From Diplonema papillatum (lineage: Eukaryota > Euglenozoa > Diplonemea > Diplonemida > Diplonemidae), in the NCBI GenBank assembly GCA_030068145.1, contig JAPJBO010000379.1:1-64000 (forward strand): a stretch of 64,000 bases of DNA, in the 5' to 3' direction. Below are positions 48,995 through 58,489 of the stretch, piece by piece. The notes under the pieces were generated by a model that worked only from the letters and a program-made list of their open reading frames with translations, searched no databases and had not been told where the DNA came from. Positions within the stretch are counted from its first letter, which is position 1; every line of letters begins with the position of its first letter. The position numbers and the translations under genes are program-made.

Positions 48995-49069
48995 GGTTGG
49001 CTTTTTTTTTTTTTTCGTTTCTTGTTTTTTTGCAATAAAGTACAGAAACTGTAGCTTTTAAATCGTTGG

Positions 49070-49930
49070 TTTTTTTTTTTTTTTTAGATGAGGCACCTTT
49101 TCCTTCTATCCTGTCTTCTTTGGTGAACAAAAAGAAAGGAGAGGAAGAGGCCAGCTAGGCTGATTGTTCGTGCCGTGGGGAGGGGTTCTTTCGCTGGTTC
49201 CTGTAGACGTGTTGGTGTGTTTTGAAAAGATGCTTTTGCAGCCTTCTGAAGTATGCTGCGAATCACGTCGGAGACCCTCGTTTCGGCCCCTGAGCTCGTT
49301 ACGCATCCCCCCACACGCGGGGCACTCGTCAGACGAGTTACGTGTGAGGGGTTCTGTCCTCGTGAGTGTACAGATTGACCTGACACTCGGGACCGACAGT
49401 GATTCTTGGATCGAATGAAGTGTCGGTTGCGCGTCCTTCGTGTCGGCAGGTCTCCGTGAGGCAAAGGCCCCGTTTTCCTGTAGCTGTGTGTGCGTTCGGT
49501 TGTTGAGAAAAGAAGGAAGAGCGAAGCGAACAAAGGTTCTTTTGGCGCGAAGAGATCATGCAAGCCGTGTATAGCCGCAACTCGTCTGTCTGCTCTGCAG
49601 TGGCGTGGTTGTCGTGCGGGCTTGTGTCCTTGCTGGAATCCTTTCTTCTGTCTTCTCTATTTCTCTGTGTGTTCCTTCGCGTGTGTGTTCGGTGCGTGAA
49701 AAGAAGAAAGAGTAGTATGTGTGGTACTGTGAGCGCGAAGTGATCATGCAAACCGTGTATAGCCGCAACTCGTCTGTCTGCTCTGCAGTGGCGTGGTTGC
49801 CGTTCGGGGTTGTGTCCTTGCTGGAGTCCTTTCTTCTGTCTTCTCTCCTTTCGCCCGTTCGGCTCGCTTGCGGGGGGTGTCGCTACTCACCCGCCGTTAA
49901 CACGGCTGCTGCCCGTGGTGCCTTGCCTCT
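49070..49930 (-). mobile_element. E2, relative of element E
   Basis: Minus-strand A-tailed element (T16 at 49070-49085) ending GGTGCCTCATCT. Parts match E: CCCCCCACACGC...CACTCGTCAGACGAG and GACCTGACACTCGGGACCGACA (about 49300-49400), and GGGTGAGTAGCGACACCCCCC near 49880. No coding. The 5' limit is uncertain; 49931-50151 has T-rich DNA and no recognised feature. Confidence 0.6.
49540..49845. repeat. Tandem duplication (~186 bp) in E2
   Basis: GCGCGAAGAGATCATGCAAG...CTTCTGTCTTCTCT at about 49546-49660 recurs at about 49734-49848 with few changes. Confidence 0.75.
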
Positions 49931-50151
49931 GATACCGAGTTGTGTGTTTCGGTGTTTTTTTTTTCCCGACGACAACTAGTGTCAGACTAGCCTACCCGAA
50001 GGCAGTTGATTTCTTTAGGCGAGGTTTCTCTACCGGCGGAAGTTGTTTGGGTTAGCGTTTTTTTCTTTTCTTTTTTTCTCCTTCCGTTGATATTGTTAGT
50101 CATTCACTCTCCCTTTTCCCTACCGCTCCGATCACTTCTCTTTCCACTTTT

Positions 50152-50628
50152 CGTTTTTTTTTGTGTTTCCGACGATCCCGTGGGACGTACAGATTGGTGT
50201 CTTTCGACCTTTGTTTGTTTGTAAGAGGTTCAGCTTGGTGCGTGTGGTCGGTGGGCGGGGGGGTTGGTTAGGAAGCTCTACTGTATCGGGCTAGACTTTA
50301 ATTCATGCTTGAGCCAGGATGCCCACTCCGCAGCCTTTCCGCTGGGCTCTTGGTAGCTGATCCGCTCGCATACACTTTTCATTACAGTGGCGCTGCGCGC
50401 TGCGAAGTCGTCCATGATTTGCCAGTACGTCACGTTGCATTGTCCATAAATTCTCGCCAGGTCTGCTTCGGGTCCATAACTCCGCACGTGAAGCTCGTCG
50501 TTGGACGTGAGCACGTGCTTAGCACTTCCTCGTTCAGCGCATCCTACGACGGCGCACGCCTCGCTCGTTCTAAACGGCATGATCGTCCTTCGGACCAGGG
50601 CCTGGAGCAAGTCCGTCGCGCCGTTTTT
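50152..50628 (-). mobile_element. LINE-G2 fragment
   Basis: The 3' end of a relative of LINE-G: tail T-run at about 50152-50160, a 3' UTR similar to LINE-G (GTGTTTCCGACGATCCCGTG against GTGTTACCGTCGATCCCGAA), and coding at 50278-50628. Its truncated 5' end is directly against the short A5 tail of LINE-G copy 2. Confidence 0.75.
50278..50628 (-). pseudogene. LINE-G2 ORF2 C-terminal fragment
   Basis: About 115 codons (LLQALVRRTIMPFRTSEACAVVGC...EWASWLKHELKSSPIQ) homologous to the last residues of LINE-G ORF2 (ILQALVRRAIMPRHTRRQCTVPGC...EWANWLRSELSTR) but clearly diverged, so a sister family. It retains the C-terminal Cys/His cluster and lacks everything upstream. Confidence 0.75.
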
Positions 50629-51246
50629 GTGTTACCGTCGATCCCGAAGGACGATCAGTTTGGTGTCTTGCGACCTTTGTTTGTTTGGCAAGGAGTTTTG
50701 GTGACGCGCTTTAGTTAGAGAAAGAAAATAAGAAATAAGATGCCAAAATCAGTTTGCTCGCCCTCTTACCGGGTGCTCAATTCGCTTCTCAGCCAGTTTG
50801 CCCACTCTGCGGCCTTGTCTTCCGACTCTTGTACTCGTATCCGCTCGCAGACGCTCTTCATTGCAGCTTTGTTGCACCGCGAGAATTCGATCAGCACATC
50901 ATTTAGCTTCGGCTCTCTACCGTAGATGGATTCAAGCCCAGCGGGTTCTGAAAAGCTCTGGAGGTGAGCCGCGTCGTTGGCTGTGAGGACGTGGTCTGCG
51001 TTTCCCGGCTGCTGACATCCTGGTACCGTGCACTGTCGCCTCGTGTGTCGTGGCATGATCGCCCGCCGCACTAGGGCTTGCAGTATGTCAGTGGCGCCGT
51101 GACATTTTCGTAGACCGGCAAGGATGCGCGGGTTTAGCAGGGCGGCGGGGGTTCCATCCTGCAGTAGCCGCCGTCGCAGGCCCGTGTCCCGTATGTGTTC
51201 TCGCGTCTTCCTTACAAAACGCCCCGGTTCGTCCATCTGCACATAG
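50629..51246 (-). mobile_element. LINE-G copy 2, 5'-truncated
   Basis: Nearly identical to 43735-44357 of LINE-G. Tail only T5 (50629-50633). Its 5' edge (CTGCACATAG) meets a T17 run at 51247-51263, then the LINE-F 5' end, head to head. Coding part 50766-51242. Confidence 0.85.
50766..51242 (-). pseudogene. LINE-G ORF2 C-terminal fragment, copy 2
   Basis: 158 codons matching the C-terminus of LINE-G ORF2 without visible change, from MDEPGRFVRKTREHIRDTG to RSELSTR. Too short to contain any catalytic domain. The high identity indicates recent LINE-G activity. Confidence 0.85.
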
Positions 51247-51400
51247 TTTTTTTTTTTTTTTTTGCATGTTGTAAAAGCTACAATTTCTGTACTTTATTGG
51301 TAAACGGTAGAGTAAGCGAATTCGTGGTAGCAAAAAACGAAATCAAGCAAAGCCAGAGGGCCACGAATTCCAACTAGACAAGTAGCACGTTAGCCGCAGG

Positions 51401-52387
51401 ATGGCAGCACAGAATGGTGTCTGGGAAGCAGTTGTCTCGACTAAGGAAGGTCTGGTTCTGGAGGTATTTGAGGTAGTCGATCCCGACCTCGCAGTCTCCC
51501 AGCGCCCCGAAGCTGTGAGAAAGCTCATATCCGAGCGTCTCGAGAAACTCCAGCCGAATGCTGGCCTGAACCTCTTGCGCCCAGAGACTCGACGCCTGGT
51601 CAACGGGAAAAGGGTGTACTCTTGCTTCTGCTTTGCGGAGACGGCTGTCGCGAAAACCTTGATGAAGGCCTCGGGGCGCAGCGGCCTCTTCATCAAACAG
51701 CTGCTCAGCGAGAGCACGTTTGACCGTCGCCGCAAGCTGGACGTCGTGTGGCTACCCATCCGATCGCTCAGAAACGGCAACCAGACGCGCTGGACCGTCC
51801 GAGCCGTGGCTCCACCGCCCGCGAACAAGCTTGATGTCGACGGAGTCGTCCTGACGGTCATCGAAACTGCGCGGCCCCCCCGGTACATTGACGTAATTCG
51901 CAAACCTCGATCACCGCCAAGGCCATCCAGTAACGGGCAGACGAATGATGTAGACACCGATGCGGAGGTGAAGAAGGTGCGCGCAGAGATGCAGGAGGTG
52001 AAGGTGATGGTGCAGCAGCAGGCCGCGGAGAACGTGAAAAGGCAGCGGGAATGGGAGGAACGACAGGACGGCAAATTCACCGCCATGGAAGCGGAAATGA
52101 AGAACGGGTTCACCGGCCTTTTTGCTCAGCTCAACACCACGATGCGCCATGAAATTGTTGGACTAGGCGAACAGCTAAAGGACTCCCTGATAAAGGAGAT
52201 CTCCGGCGCACGCAAGTTGGCCAAGAAGCAAACCAAACGAAGTCAACAAACGGACAGTGATGAAGACACCGACCTTGACTCCAGTGCGTCGCCAGCCCCG
52301 ACCCCGCAAAAAACGAAACGCGGTGAATCCCTCGAGACGGAGAAGCCCAAATCTAAAGCGCAAAAGGGTAAGAAGGGGAAGAACTGA
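51401..52387 (+). CDS. LINE-F ORF1 protein (coiled coil)
   Basis: 328 codons. The N-terminal half is a compact domain (FEVVDPDLAVSQRPEAVRKL..., RVYSCFCFAETAVAKTLM, VDGVVLTVIETARPPRYIDV). A strong coiled coil covers about 185-260 (VKKVRAEMQEVKVMVQQQAA...), and the C-terminus is Lys-rich and acidic-Ser (KKQTKRSQQTDSDEDTD, KKGKKGKN type). No CCHC finger. By position and layout it is a trimerising, nucleic-acid-binding ORF1 as in many LINEs; this is inferred. ORF2 starts 48 nt after its stop. Confidence 0.75.
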   Translation: MAAQNGVWEAVVSTKEGLVLEVFEVVDPDLAVSQRPEAVRKLISERLEKLQPNAGLNLLRPETRRLVNGKRVYSCFCFAETAVAKTLMKASGRSGLFIKQLLSESTFDRRRKLDVVWLPIRSLRNGNQTRWTVRAVAPPPANKLDVDGVVLTVIETARPPRYIDVIRKPRSPPRPSSNGQTNDVDTDAEVKKVRAEMQEVKVMVQQQAAENVKRQREWEERQDGKFTAMEAEMKNGFTGLFAQLNTTMRHEIVGLGEQLKDSLIKEISGARKLAKKQTKRSQQTDSDEDTDLDSSASPAPTPQKTKRGESLETEKPKSKAQKGKKGKN

Positions 52388-52435
52388 AAGACCTCGTACG
52401 TCTCTATTTGCTCATCTTCCCTCACCCCTGCCAGC

Positions 52436-55271
52436 ATGCAACCATCGATCAATCTCCCTGAACTGACGACGCTTCCCTCTCTTCTAGAGTTATACAACAC
52501 CCTCTTTGCTCCCTCAAATTCATGCGCTCCTGATCACCGTGATCAATCATCCAACACCTCGTTTCCAGCGACACCCTCTGCACCTGTACCATGCGACTCT
52601 CCGCCTACCGATTGGCGGTGGCTCTCTAAACTTCTACCCCGACCTCGCCGTTCTACACCACACGGTCAGCTTCTCACACTCTGCGGGGACATCCACCCTA
52701 ATCCGGGCCCTCAGCGGAATGGCGTTCTTCGCGTTCTTTCGTTCAATTGCCACAGCTGGAAGGTTCGCATGGAATATATACTCCACTTGTTGACGATACA
52801 TGATGTGGACGTTTGCCTACTCCAAGAAGTCCTGCTGAAGCCATCTGATTCGGTCATAGTACCGGGGTATCGCGTCGAGAGGCGAGATAGGACTGTACCG
52901 AGGAACTGTATGTCGCCTTCATCAATAGCCGCTGGTGGACTCCTGACGCTGGTTCGAGAAGGCGTGGTCTACGAGCGGAAGGTTGATTTTGCCCTTACTG
53001 GTGTCGACGACCCGACCGAGCGGCTCGACATCCTAGTAACGCTATCTGACAACTCGCCACTCCGACTGGTCAATATCTATCGGCCTCCAATCATGCGACG
53101 CAATCCAGGCGAGACACGAACCGACCGTTTCGACCCGGCCTTCCTACCCACCGTCGACGCCGTTGTCGCGGGAGATTTCAACATGCACCATCCCATGTGG
53201 GAAGTCCACTCAGACGAAGCTGACACCAAGAGCCGCTCCTTTGCAGAATGGATCCTAAACTCCGACCTGGTCTGCCTAAACGACGCCACCGTGCCCACAC
53301 GTCCCTGCTCCAAAACATCACCGGACATATTCCTTGTCCCAGCTCAATTTGAACAATCCGGTTGGAGGACGCTTCCCACAGGTAAATCGGACCACGCCCC
53401 TATGTTGGTTTCACTCGTATATGGGTCCTGCCCAGCAGCGCAAGGAGTAGCGAAACCCTTCCATTGGGCGAAGGCAGATTGGGACGATTACACAGCTCGC
53501 CTCGACAACCTACAACAGCATCTGCAGAGCTTCCGGGACGTCAACAGATTTGCACGCGCCTTTGCCCGAACCATGCGAACAGCAAGAGACAAATGCGTCC
53601 CGCGGGAAAGCAAAAGACGAGGTAAGCCCTGGTACAACCCAGAGATAGACGAGGCGATCGCAGCGCGGGACTGCCTCCGCACCCGACTGGCGAGGCTGAA
53701 AAGCGCGAACCTCAGTACAACTGAAGCTGAAACATCCGTCGCTTCTGCGCAGGAGCGTGTTGCCACTCTGGTTGCGAACTCGAAGAGAGATGCACTAGCT
53801 CGCTCAACTACACACTTGACGCGGCTGTCCTCAACGAAACAAGCCTTCTCCGCGATTCGGCGCTTGGATGGTCGCACCTCAGACCTCTATATCCCGCCTC
53901 TGTACGTCAACGGAACGCTGGAGTTCGATGACTCCCGAAAGGCAGATGCAATGGGTAGACACATAGCTAACGTGTGCTCCGGTGCACCGACTCCTCGTCT
54001 CAACGACACGTCCGAACACCCCTCGCACGACAAGCCGTTCTCCTCACAAGAGCTTGATAGAGGTATCTCGTCTCTGGAACCAACTACCAGCTGCGGACCG
54101 GATGGCATCAACAACCTAATGCTCATCAACCTCGGCACGCAGGCACGGGACACTCTGCTGAGACTGCTCAACCTCTCGTACACCAAGGGTGTAGTGCCTT
54201 TCACCTGGCGGGAGGCTCACATGATGATGCTATTGAAGCCAGGCAAGAGTGCGGACCAGCCCGACGCGTACAGGCCAATTGCGTTAACCAGTTGCGTCGC
54301 AAAACTCCTGGAGCGCCTCGTCCACTGTCGCCTCTCGTGCCACCTAGAGGGCAAGTTGCATCCGACACAAGCAGGGTTTCAGAAAGGCAGATCAGCTGAG
54401 GAGCAAATAGCTACAGTCCAGCTCACTCTGCAGGCAGCGCGCGACAGTGGGAAACGCTCGGTGCTCCTGCTCTTTGACATCACGAAGGCCTTCGACAGGG
54501 TCGTCAAGAGCATCCTCACTAAAGAGTTGCAGAAGAAAGGAGTGTCGGGCCGCATGCTGCGCTGGATCTGCGAGTTCTTGCGCAAGAGACGGGCGGCCGT
54601 CAAGGTCAACGACTCGCTGGGCAGGTTCTACGATCTGGAAAAAGGCGTTCCACAAGGCACAGTCCTCGCCCCGTTGCTGTTCTTGTGCTACATCGACTCT
54701 CTCGCCGCTAAGCTCAACAGCATCTTCCCAGAAATAACTCTCTCGCTCTTCGCCGACGACCTTGCCGTTGTGCTGAGCAGTAGCGACCTGAGCAGGCTGA
54801 GGGAGCAGGCCCAGGCGGTAGTCAACGCCATTGACGATTGGGCCGCTGAGTTCGCCTTGGACATCTCGTATGAGAAAACGAAACTCATGTACGTCCCTAC
54901 GACCGCCGACGTGGACATTGAGAAGATCGACGTCCACTTCCCTTCGTCAAGCCGAACCACTATAATCGACAAGGCCAGGATGCTGAATCTAGACCTACAT
55001 CCGAATGATCTGTTCAGTAACAGCCTCACTTTCGACCTCTCAGAAAAAGCACTCAAGGCTTCTGACGATAAGCTCGCATCTCTAAACAACCGTCGCATCG
55101 TCGAGTGTAATGGTCTAGGTCCCGCCAACTACAATCACCTGCTAACATGCATAAAGATGTTTCCCCGGGTCCTGATCGCCACCTGTGCCTGCATACCGAA
55201 TGTGACATCGGCGCGTTTCCTTGGAGTCACTTTTGACAGCAATCTAAGTTTCGAAGTTCACGTAGCAAACC
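52436..55271 (+). pseudogene. LINE-F ORF2: 2A-like motif, APE endonuclease, RT, truncated
   Basis: 945 codons until the junction. An N-terminal ~82-residue leader ends in a 2A-like motif CGDIHPNPGP (residues 83-92). The APE endonuclease begins immediately after (VLRVLSFNCHSWK, LLQEV, AGDFNMHHP, KSDHAPM). RT carries DAYRPIALTSCVAKLLERL, FDITKAFDR (motif A), PQGTVLAPLLF (motif B) and FADD (772-775). The frame is intact through the RT thumb (SARFLGVTFDSNLSFEVHV) and then runs into hAT sequence. Any C-terminal domain and the 3' UTR are lost, so it is defective although the retained part is undamaged. The type resembles Jockey/CR1-like LINEs. Confidence 0.85.
52682..52711 (+). other. 2A-like motif before the LINE-F endonuclease
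   Basis: Encodes CGDIHPNPGP. It lies between the leader peptide and the endonuclease, the usual place for 2A-like sequences in APE-type LINEs. His occupies the position usually Glu, so activity is uncertain. Confidence 0.7.
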
Positions 55272-55484
55272 GGGGGGGGGTAGCACGGTGAACCTCATGC
55301 TGATCATCTGCCTGAAAAATCCCGGTAAACTGTGGAAAACGGCACAAAATCCGAGAAAATAGTCGGAATAGTGACATTTCCGTTGAAAATGCTCTGTCAG
55401 CTATTTTAGCTATTTTAGCTATTTTCAGCTATAGCTAGCTAGCTATAGCTAGCTATCAGCTAGCTATAGCTAAGTCTCACACTG
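55272..55484. mobile_element. hAT-like right-end segment
   Basis: A near-identical copy of 37285-37498, from the G-run to the terminus CTAAGTCTCACACTG. The left end of the transposon is absent. It lies between truncated LINE-F and a partial SINE-1. Confidence 0.8.
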
Positions 55485-55599
55485 TTAAAAGGATGGCTTC
55501 CATACTTGATTGTATGGTCTCCCAACCATCCCCATCAGGGGACCTCAGAGGAGTGGAGTAAGGTGCCCTGGTGGCCCGAACTAAAAAAAAAAAAAAAAA
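55485..55599 (+). mobile_element. SINE-1 variant, 3' fragment
   Basis: Matches the last ~100 bp of the 23692 copy (hairpin CCATAC-TTGATT-GTATGG, tail GGTGCCCTGGTGGCCCGAACT plus A17). The tRNA head is missing. Confidence 0.8.
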
Positions 55600-55610
55600 T
55601 GATCTTTTAG

Positions 55611-56451
55611 TTTTTTTTTTTTTTTGCATGAGGCACCCGCAAGTGTCCTCGCAGGTAGGGGCGTTACTGGGCCCGCTTTGTGCCGGAAGGCACGCCACGC
55701 GCTTGTTTTCCTTTTGTGTCGCAGGGGTCGAGGTGTGTTGGAAGAGGGCGGGTTGCTTTCCCTGGAGGGTGGGTGTAGAAAGTGCTTTGGTTTAGGCATC
55801 ACGCGGAGACCCCCGTTTCGGCCCGTTAGGCAAGTTACGCATCCCCCCACACGCCGGGCACTCGTCAGACGAGCTGCGTGCAGGGGGTTCTGACCTTGTG
55901 AAGGTGCAGATTGACCTGACACTCGGGACCGACAATGAAATGTCGGTTGCGCGTCCTTCGTGTCAGGCAGGGTCTCCGAGGGCTGAAAGCTCTTGCTTTG
56001 GTGTGTCAGGGGCTGGGGGGAGAGAAAAAGCGTCCTTTTTCGTCGAATCCAAATCCCGTGGTACACTGTGCTGGCTTAGGGGGGTGTCGCTACTCACCCT
56101 GTCATCTGACATGCTGCCCTGAAAATGCTGCGCCTGGAACGCGGTGCCGTTGTGTGCGTGACAGAGAGGAAAAGTGTGTGGTGTGGGGGCTATCCTTTCG
56201 AAGCGGACAACATGTCTCGCCTTGGGTCTGGGGTGTTTTACTTCTCTGAGCAAAAGAGAGTGCCTGCGCTCTGGGAGCCTGGGGGAGGACTCTGGCCCAG
56301 GGGTTTGGTGAGTGTTGTGTTTGGCTGAAGGGGCTCCTTTCTAATCTTCTTGAGTCTGCTACGTCAGGCACGACGCCGTGGCTCCAAGGTTCGCACTGTG
56401 CTGGCATAGGGGGGGTGTCGCTACTCACCCTGTCTCCTGACATGCTGCCCC
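55611..56451 (-). mobile_element. Element E copy 2
   Basis: A reverse copy of 18027-18869 with T15 tail (55611-55625). Its 5' end is GGGGCAGCATGTCAGG as in copy 1. It directly abuts an RLE-a fragment at 56452. Confidence 0.8.
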
Positions 56452-57280
56452 ACCGCCGCCGGCCCGTCCGGCCTGTCTGCGCAGCACCTCCTCGACCTGT
56501 GGGACGTCTCCGGGTCGTTCAAAGAGGCAGTGGCAGACGCCTCTCTTCCGGTGGGGTGGCTGCAGCCGCCCGGCCGTACCTGTTCGGGGCGAGGCTCGTC
56601 CCGTTGGTTAAGAAGTCCGGCGGCATCAGGCCCACTGCATGTGGGGAGATCCTGCGCCGGGTGGCCGGCAAGGTCCTCGCATCCGACCGGGCAATCAAGG
56701 ACCTGGGGGTGAACGTCCTCCTGCGGAGTGGGCAAGTCGGTGTCAGTGTCAAGGCGGGGGCCGACGCAGGCGTGCACGCCATCCGCAGGGTCGCGGCCCT
56801 GTACCGCGACAGAGACGTGACCGACAGGGGTATACTGCAGATCGACTTCGCCAACGCTTTCAATATGCTGCGGCGGGAAGCGATCATCCGCAGTGTCAAC
56901 CGACACGCCCCCCAGCTGTTGGGGTACGCGTTGGCAGCGTACGAGAAACACTCCGCGCTAGTGGTAGGCGACCGGGAGATCTCCTCCGAGTGCGGAGTCC
57001 AACAAGGGGACCCCTTGGGGCCGCTACTTTTCAGCCTCGCCTTGCACGATGTCGTTGTTCCGCCGAGCCCCGAGGAACAGCCGCCCGGCCCCGCGGCCCT
57101 GGCTTCGTCGCAGGCGCCCGCCGATTCTGTCCCCGCGACGCCCGCACGGGACCCCGGTCAGCCGGAGCTTCCTGGCGCCATCGGGGGGCAGCCCACCCCT
57201 TCAGTGCCGGCGCAGCCCTCAGGCTCGGGGGACCCAGCAGCGTCGCCGCCACCTGCAGGACCCCCCCCTCCTGCAGGGCC
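56452..57280 (+). pseudogene. RLE-a copy 7, internal RT fragment
   Basis: An RLE-a segment from ACCGCCGCCGGCCCG (GPSGLSAQHLLD) through motif A (LQIDFANAFN) and motif B (QQGDPLGPLLFSLALHD) into the Pro-rich insert, where homology ends near 57280. A deletion near 56541 shifts the frame at the start (other copies read VADAVWALSSGRVA). No motif C, finger or endonuclease. Both ends are truncated, so it is not a simple 5'-truncated insertion. Confidence 0.8.
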
Positions 57281-57745
57281 TGTGTGCAGCAGGGTGGTGA
57301 CCGCTCTAAGGTGGTTTCCTCAGCAGCGACCAAGAAAAAAAAAATTTTTTTTTGGCCCAAATCCTCCCAAAAAAGCACTCGAAAAAAAAAATTTTTGACC
57401 CACTTTTTCAGGGGTTTTTCCACTCACCTGTTTCGGGCCAAACCCGTGGTGAAAAAAAATTTCACTCCGGCAGAAAAGTTTTTCTGCCGGTGTGGTGTGG
57501 TGTGGGTGCCAGTCGACACGTGCCTGTGTCTGTCTGTGTGTGGTACGCGTCGTTGACCTCGTAGCCCCATAAGCGGGGGTCCCTCTGGCCCTTCACCCCA
57601 CTCAAGTTTGGGGTGCTAGCTCACTCCCTACCCTCTTGCTCCTCTTCAGATCAAGCAGGAAACGGATTCAGAGAACATGCAGAACAGCTACACATGATGC
57701 CGTGAACGATGCAAGTAGAAGATGTAAGTAGAAATCACAAAGGGT
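57281..57745. other. Homopolymer-rich unresolved segment
   Basis: Contains A/T runs at 57335-57353 and 57391-57405 and a near-perfect hairpin CCGGCAGAAAA-G-TTTTTCTGCCGG (about 57467-57490). No gene is recognised. Confidence 0.5.
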
Positions 57746-58006
57746 TCATGCTGAAAGGCCAATTTTGCGCCTCTTGAGCTTAGCTCCTTCCGGGGCGTTG
57801 TCGAGATCGCCAGCAAGGTACATGGTCCGCAGGGTCACGGCCGACAATCCCTGAGCAAACAGGTCTATCACTTCCTCGGCAGTTTCGTCGCTCATTTCCT
57901 TGTTGTCGGCATCAACAATGCGGAACATGGCCCAGAGTGTCGTGTTCAACAAGCGGTTTCGTAGCCTAGTCTTCACCCGAGCCAAGCCGAAGGCGGTGAG
58001 TGACAT
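57746..58006 (-). pseudogene. Possible hAT transposase C-terminal fragment
   Basis: 86 codons with ATG at 58004-58006. ARVKTRLRNRLLNTTLWAMFRI resembles the C-terminal dimerisation stretch of hAT transposases and hAT-derived ZNF862-like proteins (R-x-K-T-x-L-R-x-R-L). The rest (EEVIDLFAQGL...) is not diagnostic. No DDE or zinc-finger part is nearby. It could instead be a chance frame or the last exon of a domesticated gene. Confidence 0.4.
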
Positions 58007-58261
58007 AGTCTTTTTTGTGTCTCAACCCGGCTCTGGTGTGATGTAATGTGATGAATTGATTTGTGATTTTGTGGGCGCTATGCCTGAAAGGAGACAAGAA
58101 CTTGTTCCGGTGGACACTAGGTGATGGAGCTGCCGCCATAAATCTCGTCAAATAGGACGCCAGATATCCGGTCGTTGAATCCGGTCGTCAAATCCGGACA
58201 CTGGTTGACTCGATTTCCGCCTTGGATACGGTCCGCATCATACAGACCTGTTGTTGGGCCG

Positions 58262-58465
58262 CTTAAACCACACCCTGACCACACACAACACGCACCCACT
58301 TCACCACCAGCCCACCACCCACGCCCACCCACACTGTCCACCACAACCCGCGCCCTTACCACCCACAACCCACGCCCCGACCACACACAACACGCACCCA
58401 CTCCACCACCAGCGCCCACCACCCACGCCCACCCACACTGTCCACCACAACCCGCGCCCTGACCA
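58262..58465. repeat. Two-copy CA/CC-rich minisatellite (~104 bp)
   Basis: GACCACACACAACACGCACC...CCACCACAACCCGCGCCC at about 58273-58350 recurs at about 58379-58460. Very C-rich plus strand; ORFs in both directions are compositional. Confidence 0.8.
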
Positions 58466-58489
58466 CCTACACCCAGCAACGCAAAATCC

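Larger units (their letters stand above)
43724..49069 (-). mobile_element. LINE-G, full-length APE-type non-LTR retrotransposon
   Basis: About 5.3 kb with 5' UTR (48995-49069), ORF1 (47876-48994), ORF2 (43872-47753, open to 47852), 137-bp 3' UTR and an A11 tail (43724-43734). The 5' end begins just after the A-tail of E2. The 5' UTR has TTTAAAAGCTACAGTTTCTG then TACTTTATTG, shared with LINE-F. Both frames are intact, so this copy is a candidate active element. Confidence 0.9.
51264..55271 (+). mobile_element. LINE-F, APE-type LINE lacking its 3' end
   Basis: 5' UTR 51264-51400, ORF1 51401-52387, ORF2 from 52436. ORF2 is cut at 55271, where a G-run begins the hAT right-end segment, so the 3' part is missing. 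The 5' UTR begins with GTAAAAGCTACAATTTCTGT and ACTTTATTGG, matching the LINE-G 5' end. Confidence 0.85.
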
